Source: Vibrio sinaloensis
GTDB taxonomy: Bacteria > Pseudomonadota > Gammaproteobacteria > Enterobacterales > Vibrionaceae
Assembly (NCBI RefSeq): GCF_000808535.1
Contig: NZ_JWLV01000047.1
Span: 124,001 to 188,000, forward strand
DNA: 64,000 nucleotides
Reading direction: 5' to 3'
Shown in pieces: positions 25,204-35,273 of this stretch; the first letter of the stretch is position 1; every line of letters begins with the position of its first letter. Below the pieces are notes generated by a model that ran no database searches, was not told the origin of the DNA, and saw nothing but the letters and a program-made list of their open reading frames with translations. A program made the translations under genes and the position numbers.

Positions 25204-26214
25204 CTACAGGTTTTTGACAATGTCTTTTACAAGACCCGGGCCGTGATAAATGAAGCCAGAGTAAACCTGAACAAGTTTTGCTCCTGCCATCAGTTTCTCT
25301 TTCGCGGCAACATAAGAGTCAACGCCACCTACCCCGATTACTGGGATCTGGTCACCAAGCTCTTCGTGCAAACGACGAACCACTTCAGTACTGCGCGATT
25401 GCACCGGACGACCGCTTAAACCACCAGCCTCGTTTGCGTGCTTCATGCCTTCTACTATGGTTCTGTCTAGCGTCGTGTTGGTTGCGATAACGCCATCAAT
25501 CTTGTTTTTAAGTAACGATTCACAGATCTGTTTGATCTCATCGTCACTTAGATCCGGAGCGATCTTCAGAGCAAGCGGTACGTACTTGCCGTGCTTCTCT
25601 GCCAATTCAGCTTGCTTCGCTTTTAGCTCAGATAGAAGATCATCCAGCGCTTCACCATATTGAAGAGAGCGAAGCCCTGGTGTATTTGGAGAAGAAATGT
25701 TTACCGCGATGTAGCCAGCATACTCGTATACCTTTTCCATACAGATAAGGTAATCTTCAGCACCCTTTTCAATCGGAGTGTCTTTGTTCTTACCGATATT
25801 GATCCCCAGCACGCAAGAATATTTGGAGTTCTTAACATTCTCGACAAGGTTATCAACACCTAGGTTGTTAAAGCCCATACGGTTGATGATGCCTTCCGCT
25901 TCAACAAGACGGAACAAACGTGGTTTGTCGTTTCCGGATTGTGGACGAGGCGTAACAGTCCCCACTTCAACAAAGCCAAAACCCATTGCATCGAACGCTT
26001 CGATACACTCACCATTTTTATCTAGCCCAGCCGCAAGGCCAACTGGATTTCGGAATGTCAGACCCATGCATTCGACTGGGCGATGTGGGAGTTGTTGACG
26101 GTAAAGAAGATCGACTGGAGTGCCGGTGAAACGTTTGAAGTTCTGAATTGCAAGATCATGTGCCTTTTCGGCATCAAGTTGGAAAAAGCCAGCTCTGGCT
26201 AGACGGTAAAGCAT
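25204..26214 (-). CDS. pyrD: Quinone-dependent dihydroorotate dehydrogenase (class 2)
   Basis: 336 aa. An amphipathic N-terminal membrane-association helix (MLYRLARAGFFQLDAEKAHD) is followed by a TIM barrel binding FMN. Visible motifs: NPVGLAAGLDKNGE, NINIGKNKDTP-type phosphate loop, VNISSPNTPGLRSLQ with the catalytic Ser of class 2 enzymes, and GGVDS near the C-terminus. It oxidises dihydroorotate to orotate at the inner membrane. A strong GGAGG site precedes the ATG. Confidence 0.97.
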   Translation of the reverse strand: MLYRLARAGFFQLDAEKAHDLAIQNFKRFTGTPVDLLYRQQLPHRPVECMGLTFRNPVGLAAGLDKNGECIEAFDAMGFGFVEVGTVTPRPQSGNDKPRLFRLVEAEGIINRMGFNNLGVDNLVENVKNSKYSCVLGINIGKNKDTPIEKGAEDYLICMEKVYEYAGYIAVNISSPNTPGLRSLQYGEALDDLLSELKAKQAELAEKHGKYVPLALKIAPDLSDDEIKQICESLLKNKIDGVIATNTTLDRTIVEGMKHANEAGGLSGRPVQSRSTEVVRRLHEELGDQIPVIGVGGVDSYVAAKEKLMAGAKLVQVYSGFIYHGPGLVKDIVKNL

Positions 26215-26227
26215 TGTGCCTCCGAAA

Positions 26228-26252
26228 GAAAAAAGCCCCGTGTAAACGGGGC
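26228..26252 (-). terminator. Terminator after NAD-glutamate dehydrogenase
   Basis: AGCCCCG-TGTAAA-CGGGGCT with a T-rich tract on the minus strand. It ends 13 bp before the pyrD start, so it also insulates pyrD. Confidence 0.9.
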
Positions 26253-26301
26253 TGTATTATTAATGGTTTTACCGAACAATTCAATCTATTATGGCAAACG
26301 T

Positions 26302-29300
26302 TTACTCATTTGCTGAACAATTCAGATTTAGCAGCATCAGTTCGCGCAGAGCTACAGAAAACTTGGCAAACTCATGAACTGAACCAATCTTGAATTCGTT
26401 CAAGATATTCTCCCAACGATGAAGAGATGTTTCGTTCGTTGAAATCCAATCCTCTAGCGCTTTCATAACATCAAGCTCTTCAGGCGCACAGCTACAACTC
26501 AACACTTGTCCAGTCAATTGACGCTGCTGCCAATCTAGATCTTCACGGAACGCTGCTCGAGCGAGAGCCTGCCAATGGTTGTCAACAGCCTGAGTATTGA
26601 TTTGCTTCAAGAACCAATGTAGCGACAATCGATCGCCTAGGTTGTAGTACAACTTAGCACTTTGCTCGACTGATTTACCTTTTTCACGGGATACTGTGGA
26701 TATATCCAGTGCCGAGTATAGGCTAGATAAGCGAGACACATAACTCGCCAATTCTGGCGTAATACCCTGCTCGATCCACGCTTTCGCCATCTCGTTGTGT
26801 TCTTCCACTTCTGACGGTACCAACATGTCATCAAGGTTTGACTTAATCACTTCAACGTCAGACTGGTAAAGGTCAATCAAGGCTTTAACGCATTGACGGC
26901 CATTACGGTTACGCAATAACCAACGAGATAAACGACGTAACGTACGGCGAACATAGAACATCATGTCGTACTGAGCTTCAGTTGTTGCTTGGTTGTCTAG
27001 CGAGCGTACCTCTTCAAAGACTTTGCCTAAGCCGAATATCTCTCTCGCAGCAACATACGCATTTGCGATGTCCACAACATGAGCGCCAGTCTCTTCTTGC
27101 AAACGGGTCACGAAATTACAACCCATCTCGTTAACCATTTGGTTCGCAAGTGCCGTCGCAATAATTTCTGCACGTAGTGGATGATTGTCCATTTGTGTAG
27201 AATAGTTACGGCGTAACTCAGTTGGGAAGTATTGTACTAACTGCTGTGCATGGAATGCATCATTAGCAATGTCATCATGGACAAGCTCTTCTTTAAGAAC
27301 CATCTTTCCGTAAGCAACGAGCACAGACAGCTCTGGGCGAGTCAATGCCTGGCCTTGTTTCTCACGTTCAATCAAGGTCTCATCGTCTGGGATGTACTCA
27401 AGAGCGCGATCAAGATGACCTGATTTTTCCATCGTATGGATGAAACGGATTTGTTCTTTAACCAGCGAAGTGCCCTGCTGCTCTGTCACAGAAATAGACT
27501 CTGATTGACAGTAGGCATCATCCAGTACGATCTCTCCTACCTCATCTTCCATCGATTCTAGGATTTGGTTACGTTGCTTGACCGTAAGGTCACCATTTGC
27601 GACCAAACCATTTAGGAAGATTTTGATATTTACTTCGTTATCCGAACAATCCACACCACCAACGTTGTCAACAAAGTCAGTGTTGACGCGACCACCTGTT
27701 AGCGCGTATTCAACGCGGCCAAGCTGGGTCATACCTAAGTTACCGCCTTCGCCGACAACTTTGGCACGCAATTCACGTCCATCGATACGTAACACATCGT
27801 TTGCTCGGTCGCCGACATCTGTATGTGTCTCCGATGAGGCTTTAACATAAGTACCGATCCCGCCATTCCATAGAAGATCAACTTCCATTTTTAGGATCAT
27901 CTTGATGAGTTCGTTTGGTGCTAGAGACGCTTTTTTGGTGCCCAGCATTTTTTGAATCTCAGGAGTCAGTGAGATTGACTTCGCACGGCGAGAGAAAATG
28001 CCACCACCTTTAGAGATAAGCTCGGCGTTGTAGTCTTCCCAGCTTGAACGCGGTAAGTTGAATAAGCGATTGCGCTCTTCCCACCCCGTAGCCGAGTCAG
28101 GGTTTGGATCAATAAAGATATGCATGTGGTTAAACGCCGCTTGCAAACGAATATGCTTAGATAGAAGCATACCGTTACCAAACACGTCTCCAGCCATATC
28201 ACCAACACCAATCGCAGTAAAATCGGTTGTTTGACAATCAATGCCCATCTCACGGAAGTGGCGTTTCACCGACTCCCAACCGCCCTTCGCGGTAATCCCC
28301 ATCGCCTTATGGTCATAACCGTTAGAGCCGCCTGATGCAAACGCATCACCTAGCCAGAAGTTGTACTCCTCAGATACTGAGTTAGCCAAATCTGAGAACG
28401 TTGCAGTGCCTTTATCAGCCGCTACAACCAAATACGGGTCATCTTCATCATGACGAACCACGCTCTTCGGTGGAATAACTTCGCCTTCAATGATGTTATC
28501 AGAGACATCCAATAACGCTCGGATAAAGCGTTTGTAGCAACGCTGGCCTTCAGCGAAAATTTCATCACGGCCACTAAAGTTGTGCTGACGTTTACAAACA
28601 AAGCCACCTTTCGCACCAACCGGTACGATTACGGTGTTCTTAACTTGCTGCGCTTTCACAAGACCAAGAATTTCTGTACGGAAATCCTCTTGACGATCTG
28701 ACCAACGCAGACCACCACGTGCTACCTTACCACCACGTAGGTGTACACCTTCAATATCAGGTGCGTAGACAAAGATCTCAAATGCCGGCACAGGCTGCGG
28801 GATTTCTGGAATCTCACTTGGCTTCATCTTGAGTGATAACCAAGGCTTAGGTTGTTTATCTGCGTCAAGTTGATAGTAGTTCGTACGCAGCGTTGCCGAG
28901 ATCATTTCTACATAACGACGAATAATACGGTCGTCATCGAGACTTTCGACGTGATCAAGTTGCTCAGTAATCTTCTTAACAAGATCCGCCTGTCCTTTTT
29001 GGCTGCCTTTGAACTTAGGATCAAAACGTTTAGCGAATAGATCAACCAGAGCTTTCGCCAAATCAGGATAATGGCTGAGCGTATCTTCAATGTACTGTTG
29101 ACTGAATGGGAAACCGACTTGACGCATGTAACGCGCGTAAGCACGTAAAATGGAAATCTCGCGACCAGTCAACGAAGCACCAAGAACTAAACGGTTAAAA
29201 CCATCGCTTTCTAGATCACCAGCCCAAATCGCAGCAAAGGCTTGTTGAAAACGATCTCTCGCTTCACGCAAGTCGACGGTTTTCTCACTCTTATGCAGCA

Positions 29301-31143
29301 TTGAGAAATCAAGTATCCAATAAACTTGTCCATTCGCCTTACGCACTTCATAAGGAGACTCTCCGATCACTCGCAATCCTAAGTTTTCGAGCATCGGCAT
29401 GACATCAGAAAGGTGGATAGGTTCATCGCGGTGATACAGTTTCAGGCGCACTGCTTTAGAATCGGAACCAAGCTCTTGCGGACGGTAGAACAGCATTCCT
29501 AGCTTGTTGTCATCGCTAAGTGCTTCTAATCGCTCGATATCAGCCACCGCCGAGCCAGGCATAACATCTTCTTTGTATGAACGTGGGAACGCGCGGTTGT
29601 AATCTTTTGATAAAGGTAAGCCTTTACTCTCACCAAAGTTCGCAACGATCGCATCTGACAAACGATCATCCCAAGTCGAAGATGCTTCCATTAAGTTTTG
29701 CTCAATCGTTTTGACATTAATATCTGAGTTGTTGTTGTCCACACGAACAATGTAGTGTGTACGGGCAAGTGGGCTTTCGGAGAAATAGGTAGTGAACTCA
29801 ACCTCTTTATCACAACCGAAATACTGTTTGAGAATTCGTTGCGTCTGACGGCGAAGCTCGGTGTTGTAACGATCTTTTGTCACATAAACCATGCAGCTGA
29901 AGAAACGGCCAAACGGGTCTTTACGCACGAACAAACGCAGTAAATCGCGGTCCTGCATTTGAACCACACCCATACCGACTTCAAGCAACTCTTCTTCTTT
30001 TGCCTGAAGCAGTTCATCACGTGGGTAGTTTTCTAGAATGTTATGCAGCGCTTTGTAGGAGTATGACCCTTCACGGTATCGACTCGCTTCTAGGATACGT
30101 TCGACTTTTTCACGAATTAGAGGAATGCTTTCTACGCTTTGGTTGTAAACTGCGGAGGTGTAAAGACCTGTGAAACGGTGTTCGCCGATCACTTTGCCAT
30201 TCTTATCGAATTTCTTAATGCCGATGTAGTCGGTGTATGCTGGTCTGTGGATCCGCGAAGGCGTATTGCCTTTGGTGAGGATCAGTAAGAATGGTTTTTT
30301 CGCTTCAAGTCTTGCCGAATCAGGGAAGTCTGACAGTTTAACGCTTCGAACACGGTCGCGATTCGCAAAAAGACCCAAGCCTTTGTCTGGCGTTGGACGC
30401 AACTCCGTATCACCATCGACGGAAACAAGATCGTATTCCTTGTATCCCATAAAGGTAAAGTTGTGTCTTCCTAACCAACGCAGGAAGTTAATCGTTTCAT
30501 CGTAACGATCGCGCTCAACGGTGACTGTCTCTTGCTGAGCTTCGACTTGATTGGTGACTTCTTCAAGTTTTTCAACCATCAGTAACCAATCCTGAACAAC
30601 AAGGCCGGTGTCTTTCAGAATACTCAGCAACTCTTCCTTCAAAGAAGCCATTGCGCCTTTGTCACTTAAGCGGTCAACTTCGATATGGAAAAGTGACTGC
30701 AGCGCCCCTTCACCTTCGTTGATACCGGTAATCTCACCTTTGGCATTGCGAGCAACTTGCGTAGGACCATGCAGCATCAGGTGTGATGCAAGATCCAAAC
30801 GACTCAATGCCATCTTAATCGAATCGACCAAGAACGGGCTGTCTTGTACGACGATTTCAACAATAGTGTGTGTGGATTGCCAGCCTTGACGACTAACAGT
30901 TGGGTTGAAGACTCGGACAGATACGTCATCGGCTTTCTTTTCGCTGATGTGATGCCAAAGGCTCACCACTGCACCGTAAAGATCGGATTCGTTGCGTTCG
31001 ACTAAGTCGTCCTGAGAGATATTGCTAAATAAATGTTGAGCAAGTTGAGTGACTAAAGGTTGATGAGCAAGCTCGAGTTTGTCTTGAATCAGTTGGTACA
31101 CTTTTTCAAGCAGAACCGGCATCAATGTTTCACGCGCGGTCAT
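26302..31143 (-). CDS. gdhB: Large NAD-dependent glutamate dehydrogenase (GDH-180 class)
   Basis: 1613 aa from the ATG at 31143; an in-frame GTG at 31149 overlaps the GGAG ribosome site and is rejected. A long N-terminal ACT-like regulatory half (about 1-650) precedes a Glu/Leu/Phe/Val dehydrogenase core (about 720-1250) with GGKVARGGLRWSDR, PVGAKGGFVCK, IGVGDMAGDVFGNGML and GEGGNLGMTQLGR. A helical C-terminal domain of about 350 residues follows. It oxidatively deaminates glutamate to 2-oxoglutarate, feeding amino-acid catabolism. The length matches the 180-kDa class of vibrios and pseudomonads. Confidence 0.93.
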   Translation of the reverse strand: MTARETLMPVLLEKVYQLIQDKLELAHQPLVTQLAQHLFSNISQDDLVERNESDLYGAVVSLWHHISEKKADDVSVRVFNPTVSRQGWQSTHTIVEIVVQDSPFLVDSIKMALSRLDLASHLMLHGPTQVARNAKGEITGINEGEGALQSLFHIEVDRLSDKGAMASLKEELLSILKDTGLVVQDWLLMVEKLEEVTNQVEAQQETVTVERDRYDETINFLRWLGRHNFTFMGYKEYDLVSVDGDTELRPTPDKGLGLFANRDRVRSVKLSDFPDSARLEAKKPFLLILTKGNTPSRIHRPAYTDYIGIKKFDKNGKVIGEHRFTGLYTSAVYNQSVESIPLIREKVERILEASRYREGSYSYKALHNILENYPRDELLQAKEEELLEVGMGVVQMQDRDLLRLFVRKDPFGRFFSCMVYVTKDRYNTELRRQTQRILKQYFGCDKEVEFTTYFSESPLARTHYIVRVDNNNSDINVKTIEQNLMEASSTWDDRLSDAIVANFGESKGLPLSKDYNRAFPRSYKEDVMPGSAVADIERLEALSDDNKLGMLFYRPQELGSDSKAVRLKLYHRDEPIHLSDVMPMLENLGLRVIGESPYEVRKANGQVYWILDFSMLHKSEKTVDLREARDRFQQAFAAIWAGDLESDGFNRLVLGASLTGREISILRAYARYMRQVGFPFSQQYIEDTLSHYPDLAKALVDLFAKRFDPKFKGSQKGQADLVKKITEQLDHVESLDDDRIIRRYVEMISATLRTNYYQLDADKQPKPWLSLKMKPSEIPEIPQPVPAFEIFVYAPDIEGVHLRGGKVARGGLRWSDRQEDFRTEILGLVKAQQVKNTVIVPVGAKGGFVCKRQHNFSGRDEIFAEGQRCYKRFIRALLDVSDNIIEGEVIPPKSVVRHDEDDPYLVVAADKGTATFSDLANSVSEEYNFWLGDAFASGGSNGYDHKAMGITAKGGWESVKRHFREMGIDCQTTDFTAIGVGDMAGDVFGNGMLLSKHIRLQAAFNHMHIFIDPNPDSATGWEERNRLFNLPRSSWEDYNAELISKGGGIFSRRAKSISLTPEIQKMLGTKKASLAPNELIKMILKMEVDLLWNGGIGTYVKASSETHTDVGDRANDVLRIDGRELRAKVVGEGGNLGMTQLGRVEYALTGGRVNTDFVDNVGGVDCSDNEVNIKIFLNGLVANGDLTVKQRNQILESMEDEVGEIVLDDAYCQSESISVTEQQGTSLVKEQIRFIHTMEKSGHLDRALEYIPDDETLIEREKQGQALTRPELSVLVAYGKMVLKEELVHDDIANDAFHAQQLVQYFPTELRRNYSTQMDNHPLRAEIIATALANQMVNEMGCNFVTRLQEETGAHVVDIANAYVAAREIFGLGKVFEEVRSLDNQATTEAQYDMMFYVRRTLRRLSRWLLRNRNGRQCVKALIDLYQSDVEVIKSNLDDMLVPSEVEEHNEMAKAWIEQGITPELASYVSRLSSLYSALDISTVSREKGKSVEQSAKLYYNLGDRLSLHWFLKQINTQAVDNHWQALARAAFREDLDWQQRQLTGQVLSCSCAPEELDVMKALEDWISTNETSLHRWENILNEFKIGSVHEFAKFSVALRELMLLNLNCSANE

Positions 31144-31332
31144 AATCACACTCCACTATTATAGAATTGTATGTTTTTGTAGGGATGTTGTAAGCATAGT
31201 GCTTAACACGGGTAATGCCGCTTTATTGTAAAAGCTTTATTGATAAATAGTTAATTCTTTTAGGAGTGGTAAGAGGTGAAATGTTTGAGAATGTGATTGA
31301 GGTTCTATTTAAACTTCTAAGAAATCAGTCGC

Positions 31333-31551
31333 TCACAGAACTTCTAACTTGAGAAACTTATTATTTTGGTCAGTTGTTAAACGAAACCGCCCTTTTACAC
31401 CAATTTGACTAAGAAATGGTCTGAACTTGGTTGCAGGTAATTGTAGACGTAACCCGTTGTCAGTAACGACTAAAACACTGCTTGCAGCACCATTGTAGTG
31501 AGCAAGGAAAGTTTGATATGAGATGTTTAAGGAGAAGTAATAGTAGTTCAT
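31333..31551 (-). CDS. DUF2835 family small protein
   Basis: 72 aa from the ATG at 31551 (MNYYYFSLNISYQTFLAHYN) with GGAG about 10 bp upstream. An earlier in-frame ATG would run through the pepN terminator and is rejected. Conserved blocks SLNISY, GLRLQLPATKFRPFL and GRFRL match DUF2835, short beta-rich proteins of unknown function in gamma-proteobacteria. It lies between pepN and NAD-GDH on the same strand. Confidence 0.8.
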   Translation of the reverse strand: MNYYYFSLNISYQTFLAHYNGAASSVLVVTDNGLRLQLPATKFRPFLSQIGVKGRFRLTTDQNNKFLKLEVL

Positions 31552-31600
31552 GGTCAATAAAGTAACACTTTTGGTACCAACCGAAAAATACTGTATAAAT

Positions 31601-31630
31601 AAACAGTAGCACATAATTGTGCTACTGTTT
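31601..31630 (-). terminator. pepN terminator
   Basis: A 13-bp perfect stem AAACAGTAGCACA/TGTGCTACTGTTT with a TAAT loop, 12 bp after the pepN stop codon on the minus strand. Confidence 0.9.
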
Positions 31631-31641
31631 TAACCCGTCGA

Positions 31642-34248
31642 TTAAGCTTCGAGCGCTTTTGTTACTTTTTCGAACAGGTCTTTTGCCAAGTTGTCCATTG
31701 ATTTAAGCGCTTCAAGCTCAGCTTTTATCAAGGCTTGACGCTCTTCATCGTATTTACGGAACTTCAGCAACGGATCAATCAATCGAGAGGCGACTTGCGG
31801 GTTACTGCTGTTCATCTCTTTGAGGATCTCACCTGCAAACTTGTACCCTTCGCCCGTTTTCGCATGGAAACGCACTGGGTTCATGTTTAGGAACGAGCCA
31901 ATCAAGCTACGAGTACGGTTTGGATTCTTAAGACTGAACGCTTCATGATTCATTGTCTCTTTAATCACTTCCAACACGTTCTCTGCCGGATTACAGCCTT
32001 GTAGCGCAAACCACTTGTCCATAACCAGACCATCGTGCTTCCATTTATCGCTGTAATCAGCCATTAAGGCTTCACGACAAGGGAGTTGTGCGCTGTTTGC
32101 TGCTGACATCGCCGCCACAGTATCGGTCATATTATTGGCTTCGAAGTACTGTTTTTCTGCCAGTTGATTACCTTGCTCTGTGTACGCCAGATACGCTAAC
32201 GCTGTATTACGCAACGAGCGCTTGCCAATTGCAGGGTGATCCACTGTGTACTCCGCTTGATTCAAACTGTGGTACAACGCTGTCAACTCGTCTTCAAGTT
32301 CTGTCGCCAGTTTCACCTTAATTGCTTTTAGAACGCTCGCCACCGCGTCAACGTCTACGGTTTTGTACCAGCCAGACACTTCGTTGTGACTCGGAACTGA
32401 CATCATTTCCGCAATGAAGGCAGGTTCAAGAGAATCAGAAAGCAGAACACCTCGGAACGCATCGATCAGTGATTCAGGCAAGGCGACTTCCTCACCATTT
32501 TGCACAGCCGTCACATTACTACGAATGTATTTCGCAAGCAGCATCTGCCCTGCATCCCAGCGTGCAAACTCATTGCGCGCGTGAACCATCAAAAAGATCA
32601 GTTCTTCATCACTGTAATCGTATTCTAGAATAACAGGTGCTGAGAACTCTCTTAGCAATGACGGAATCGGCTCTTCATTCACGTTTTCAAACACAAACGT
32701 CTGCTTGTCTTCTGTTACGTCTAGGACGTTATGAACTTTTTCACCGTTACGGCGTAACTCAATAACATCACCATTCGCGGCATACAGTTCCACATCGAAA
32801 GGAATGTGTAACGCTTGCTTCTCTTTTTGTTCGTGTGTCGCCTCTGTCGATTGAGAAATTGTTAGTGCATAAGTTTTCTGCTCTGCATCGTAAGTGCTTT
32901 CCACAGAAACGGTTGGTGTACCTGACTGGCTGTACCACAAGCGGAACTGTTTCAAGTCTACGCCAGAGGCATCTTCCATTGCCGCAACAAAGTCTTCACA
33001 AGTTGCAGCAGTACCGTCATGACGCTCAAAGTACAGCTTCATGCCCGCTTGGAAACCTTCTTCGCCTAATAAAGTGTGCATCATACGAATAACTTCACTG
33101 CCCTTTTCATAAACGGTTAGGGTGTAGAAGTTATTCATCTCGATCACTTTTTCAGGGCGAATCGGATGAGACATCGGACTTGCATCTTCAGCAAACTGAG
33201 GGCCACGAATGATTCGGACATTGTTGATTCGGTTTACTGCACGAGAACCTAAATCAGAGGAGAACTCCTGATCGCGGAAGACGGTTAAACCTTCTTTTAA
33301 GCTCAGTTGGAACCAATCGCGACATGTCACTCGGTTGCCCGTCCAGTTGTGGAAGTATTCGTGACCAATAACCGCTTCGATACCTAGGTAGTCTGTGTCT
33401 GTCGCTGTTTTCTCATTGGCTAAAACATATTTAGAGTTGAAGATGTTTAAACCTTTGTTCTCCATTGCGCCCATGTTGAAGAAATCAACCGCCACAATCA
33501 TGTAGATGTCTAGGTCGTACTCTAAGCCAAAGCGCTCCTCATCCCACTTCATGGAATTGATGAGCGAGGTCATCGCATGGGGTGCACGATCAAGGTTGCC
33601 TTTATCAACGAAGATTTCTAGCTCAACATTGCGACCAGATTGCGTCACATATTGGTCGCGCAGAACATCAAAGTCACCCGCGACAAGTGCAAACAAGTAG
33701 GCTGGTTTTGGGTGCGGATCTTGCCACTGAACCCAGTGACGGCCGCCTTCAAGATCCCCTTCTGCAATACGGTTACCGTTGCTCAACAAGTATGGGTATT
33801 GCGCTTTTTCTGCGATAACCTTGGTGGTGTACTTGGCCAACACATCTGGTCGGTCTAGATAGTAGGTAATGCGACGGAAGCCTTCAGCTTCACATTGCGT
33901 ACAAAATGCACCGCCCGACTTGTACAAACCTTCTAACGCAGTGTTCGCTTCCGGATCAATTTCAGTGACAATGGTGAGTTCGAATTGTGCAGGAAGTGCG
34001 TTAAGCACCAGCGCGCCTTCCACTTCTTGATAATCTTCCCAAGCAGTGCCATTTACAGAGACACTCACCAGTTTGAGGCTTTCACCATCAAGGCGCAGTG
34101 ATGCCTCGTCTCTGAGTTGTTTTACTTGTGAAACGGCGGTAACGATCGTTTCTTTGTCATGCAAATCAAACGTCAAATCCAATTCAGTAATGGTGTGTGA
34201 CGGTGATAAATAATCTTTACGATACTTGGCTTGTGGAGTCTGAGCCAT
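31642..34248 (-). CDS. pepN: Aminopeptidase N (M1 family)
   Basis: 868 aa from the ATG at 34248 (MAQTPQAKYRKDYLSPSHTI); the ATG at 34287 adds 13 unconserved residues. A beta N-terminal domain precedes a thermolysin-like domain with the exopeptidase motif GAMEN and the zinc site HEYFHNW (about 295-301) plus the downstream Glu in LKEGLTVFRD. A helical C-terminal domain completes it. This cytoplasmic zinc aminopeptidase acts late in protein breakdown. Terminated by a strong hairpin. Confidence 0.97.
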   Translation of the reverse strand: MAQTPQAKYRKDYLSPSHTITELDLTFDLHDKETIVTAVSQVKQLRDEASLRLDGESLKLVSVSVNGTAWEDYQEVEGALVLNALPAQFELTIVTEIDPEANTALEGLYKSGGAFCTQCEAEGFRRITYYLDRPDVLAKYTTKVIAEKAQYPYLLSNGNRIAEGDLEGGRHWVQWQDPHPKPAYLFALVAGDFDVLRDQYVTQSGRNVELEIFVDKGNLDRAPHAMTSLINSMKWDEERFGLEYDLDIYMIVAVDFFNMGAMENKGLNIFNSKYVLANEKTATDTDYLGIEAVIGHEYFHNWTGNRVTCRDWFQLSLKEGLTVFRDQEFSSDLGSRAVNRINNVRIIRGPQFAEDASPMSHPIRPEKVIEMNNFYTLTVYEKGSEVIRMMHTLLGEEGFQAGMKLYFERHDGTAATCEDFVAAMEDASGVDLKQFRLWYSQSGTPTVSVESTYDAEQKTYALTISQSTEATHEQKEKQALHIPFDVELYAANGDVIELRRNGEKVHNVLDVTEDKQTFVFENVNEEPIPSLLREFSAPVILEYDYSDEELIFLMVHARNEFARWDAGQMLLAKYIRSNVTAVQNGEEVALPESLIDAFRGVLLSDSLEPAFIAEMMSVPSHNEVSGWYKTVDVDAVASVLKAIKVKLATELEDELTALYHSLNQAEYTVDHPAIGKRSLRNTALAYLAYTEQGNQLAEKQYFEANNMTDTVAAMSAANSAQLPCREALMADYSDKWKHDGLVMDKWFALQGCNPAENVLEVIKETMNHEAFSLKNPNRTRSLIGSFLNMNPVRFHAKTGEGYKFAGEILKEMNSSNPQVASRLIDPLLKFRKYDEERQALIKAELEALKSMDNLAKDLFEKVTKALEA

Positions 34249-34360
34249 GTCGAAATCCTTCTGACTGATACTAATGAAGACACTCACATTCTATGAGTGG
34301 GGCGAACGATAAAAGATTCTCATCCGCAAAGTGGCAGTTAGCTTACAACTCTATGTGCAA

Positions 34361-34396
34361 AAAAACGAGGTATTCTCTACAAATACCTCGTTTTTT
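34361..34396 (-). terminator. Terminator of the 220-aa secreted protein gene
   Basis: A 14-bp stem AAAAACGAGGTATT/AATACCTCGTTTTT with a 7-nt loop; A/T runs on both flanks allow use in both directions. It lies 83 bp after the stop codon and upstream of pepN. Confidence 0.85.
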
Positions 34397-34478
34397 GCCT
34401 ATTGTTCAAACATAAATCAAACTATATGGCTACAAAAGCGTCGTTCGTCATATAAAATGACTGTCATATCCTTGGTGA

Positions 34479-35141
34479 TCACCGTATTCTATTGAGCACT
34501 GCGTACATACCGCCTTCTTCACCTTCTAAAGTCAGGACGTCTCGATTGAGTGTGTAACGTGTATCGTGTTCACCATCTTCGTATAAAAGAACCAGTTGAT
34601 CCCCTTCGGTATAGTAGACACCTTGATGAATAGCCTCATCACCATCTTCGTTAGCCACGCGGAAAGTAAAAACAAAATCGGGCTGAAGGACCAGATCCAT
34701 TCTTCGAACGTCACTAGCAAGTAAATCATCACCAGCAAGATGCTCACTAGACCACATACCGGCAAGAGAATTAGACAGCGCTTTGGTAAAGGTCACACCA
34801 TTTAGGTTAAGCAGATTGTGATTAGCTGAATACTGGTAGACTTGAGGCTCAGATGTATTGAGACCAAGAATAATGGTGTCATTGTTAGCGTTGTATAACC
34901 CTTCCCAGTGATCTACCGAGTAGTCCTTTTTCTGTATATCAATAACGAAACTGTAGTTTGAGTTGAGTGAGAGCTTAATCGCTAGAAAGTTTTCTTGAGA
35001 GTTTTCTGGGTTAGGATTGATTAAATACCAGTCCCCTAATAAAAAAGGCTGATCAAATTGGGTAAGATCCGCATTGTCTTTGTTTTGATTTGCAGACGCA
35101 GTTAGGCTAAAAAGCAAGCAAAAAAGTCCGAACCATTTCAT
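34479..35141 (-). CDS. Exported protein of unknown function with two repeated beta domains
   Basis: 220 aa with a signal peptide (MKWFGLFCLLFSLTASANQN, cleavage near residue 18). The mature part falls into two halves of about 90 residues with the same pattern: G-W at the start (LLGDWYLIN and LAGMWSSEH), a Phe-rich strand (YSFVIDI and FVFTFRV), a G-Y turn (WEGLYNANND and HQGVYYTEGD) and a closing L-L strand (LLNLNG and VLTLEG). I recognise no named family; a lipocalin-like duplicated beta sandwich or barrel is plausible. A CRP-type site lies about 57 bp upstream. Confidence 0.7.
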   Translation of the reverse strand: MKWFGLFCLLFSLTASANQNKDNADLTQFDQPFLLGDWYLINPNPENSQENFLAIKLSLNSNYSFVIDIQKKDYSVDHWEGLYNANNDTIILGLNTSEPQVYQYSANHNLLNLNGVTFTKALSNSLAGMWSSEHLAGDDLLASDVRRMDLVLQPDFVFTFRVANEDGDEAIHQGVYYTEGDQLVLLYEDGEHDTRYTLNRDVLTLEGEEGGMYAVLNRIR

Positions 35142-35197
35142 AACATACCCTCACTCTTTTTCTTTAAGCTTAGGCAGATTCGTTCTATTTGGCTAAA

Positions 35198-35217
35198 AAA
35201 TTGATCTAAATCACATT
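35198..35217 (-). promoter_or_regulatory. CRP/FNR-type site upstream of the 220-aa exported protein
   Basis: On the minus strand the 20-mer AATGTGATTTAGATCAATTT agrees at 17 positions with the CRP consensus AATGTGATCTAGATCACATT. The inner TTGATCTAAATCAC also differs from an FNR box by one base. It lies 57-76 bp upstream of the start. Confidence 0.5.
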
Positions 35218-35229
35218 AATTATTGACAT

Positions 35230-35255
35230 AAAAAAAGCGAGCCACGTGGGCTCGC
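35230..35255 (-). terminator. prc terminator
   Basis: GCGAGCC/GGCTCGC hairpin followed by seven T on the minus strand, 19 bp after the prc stop codon. Confidence 0.9.
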
Positions 35256-35273
35256 CTTTCTAAGCTGTTGAAA

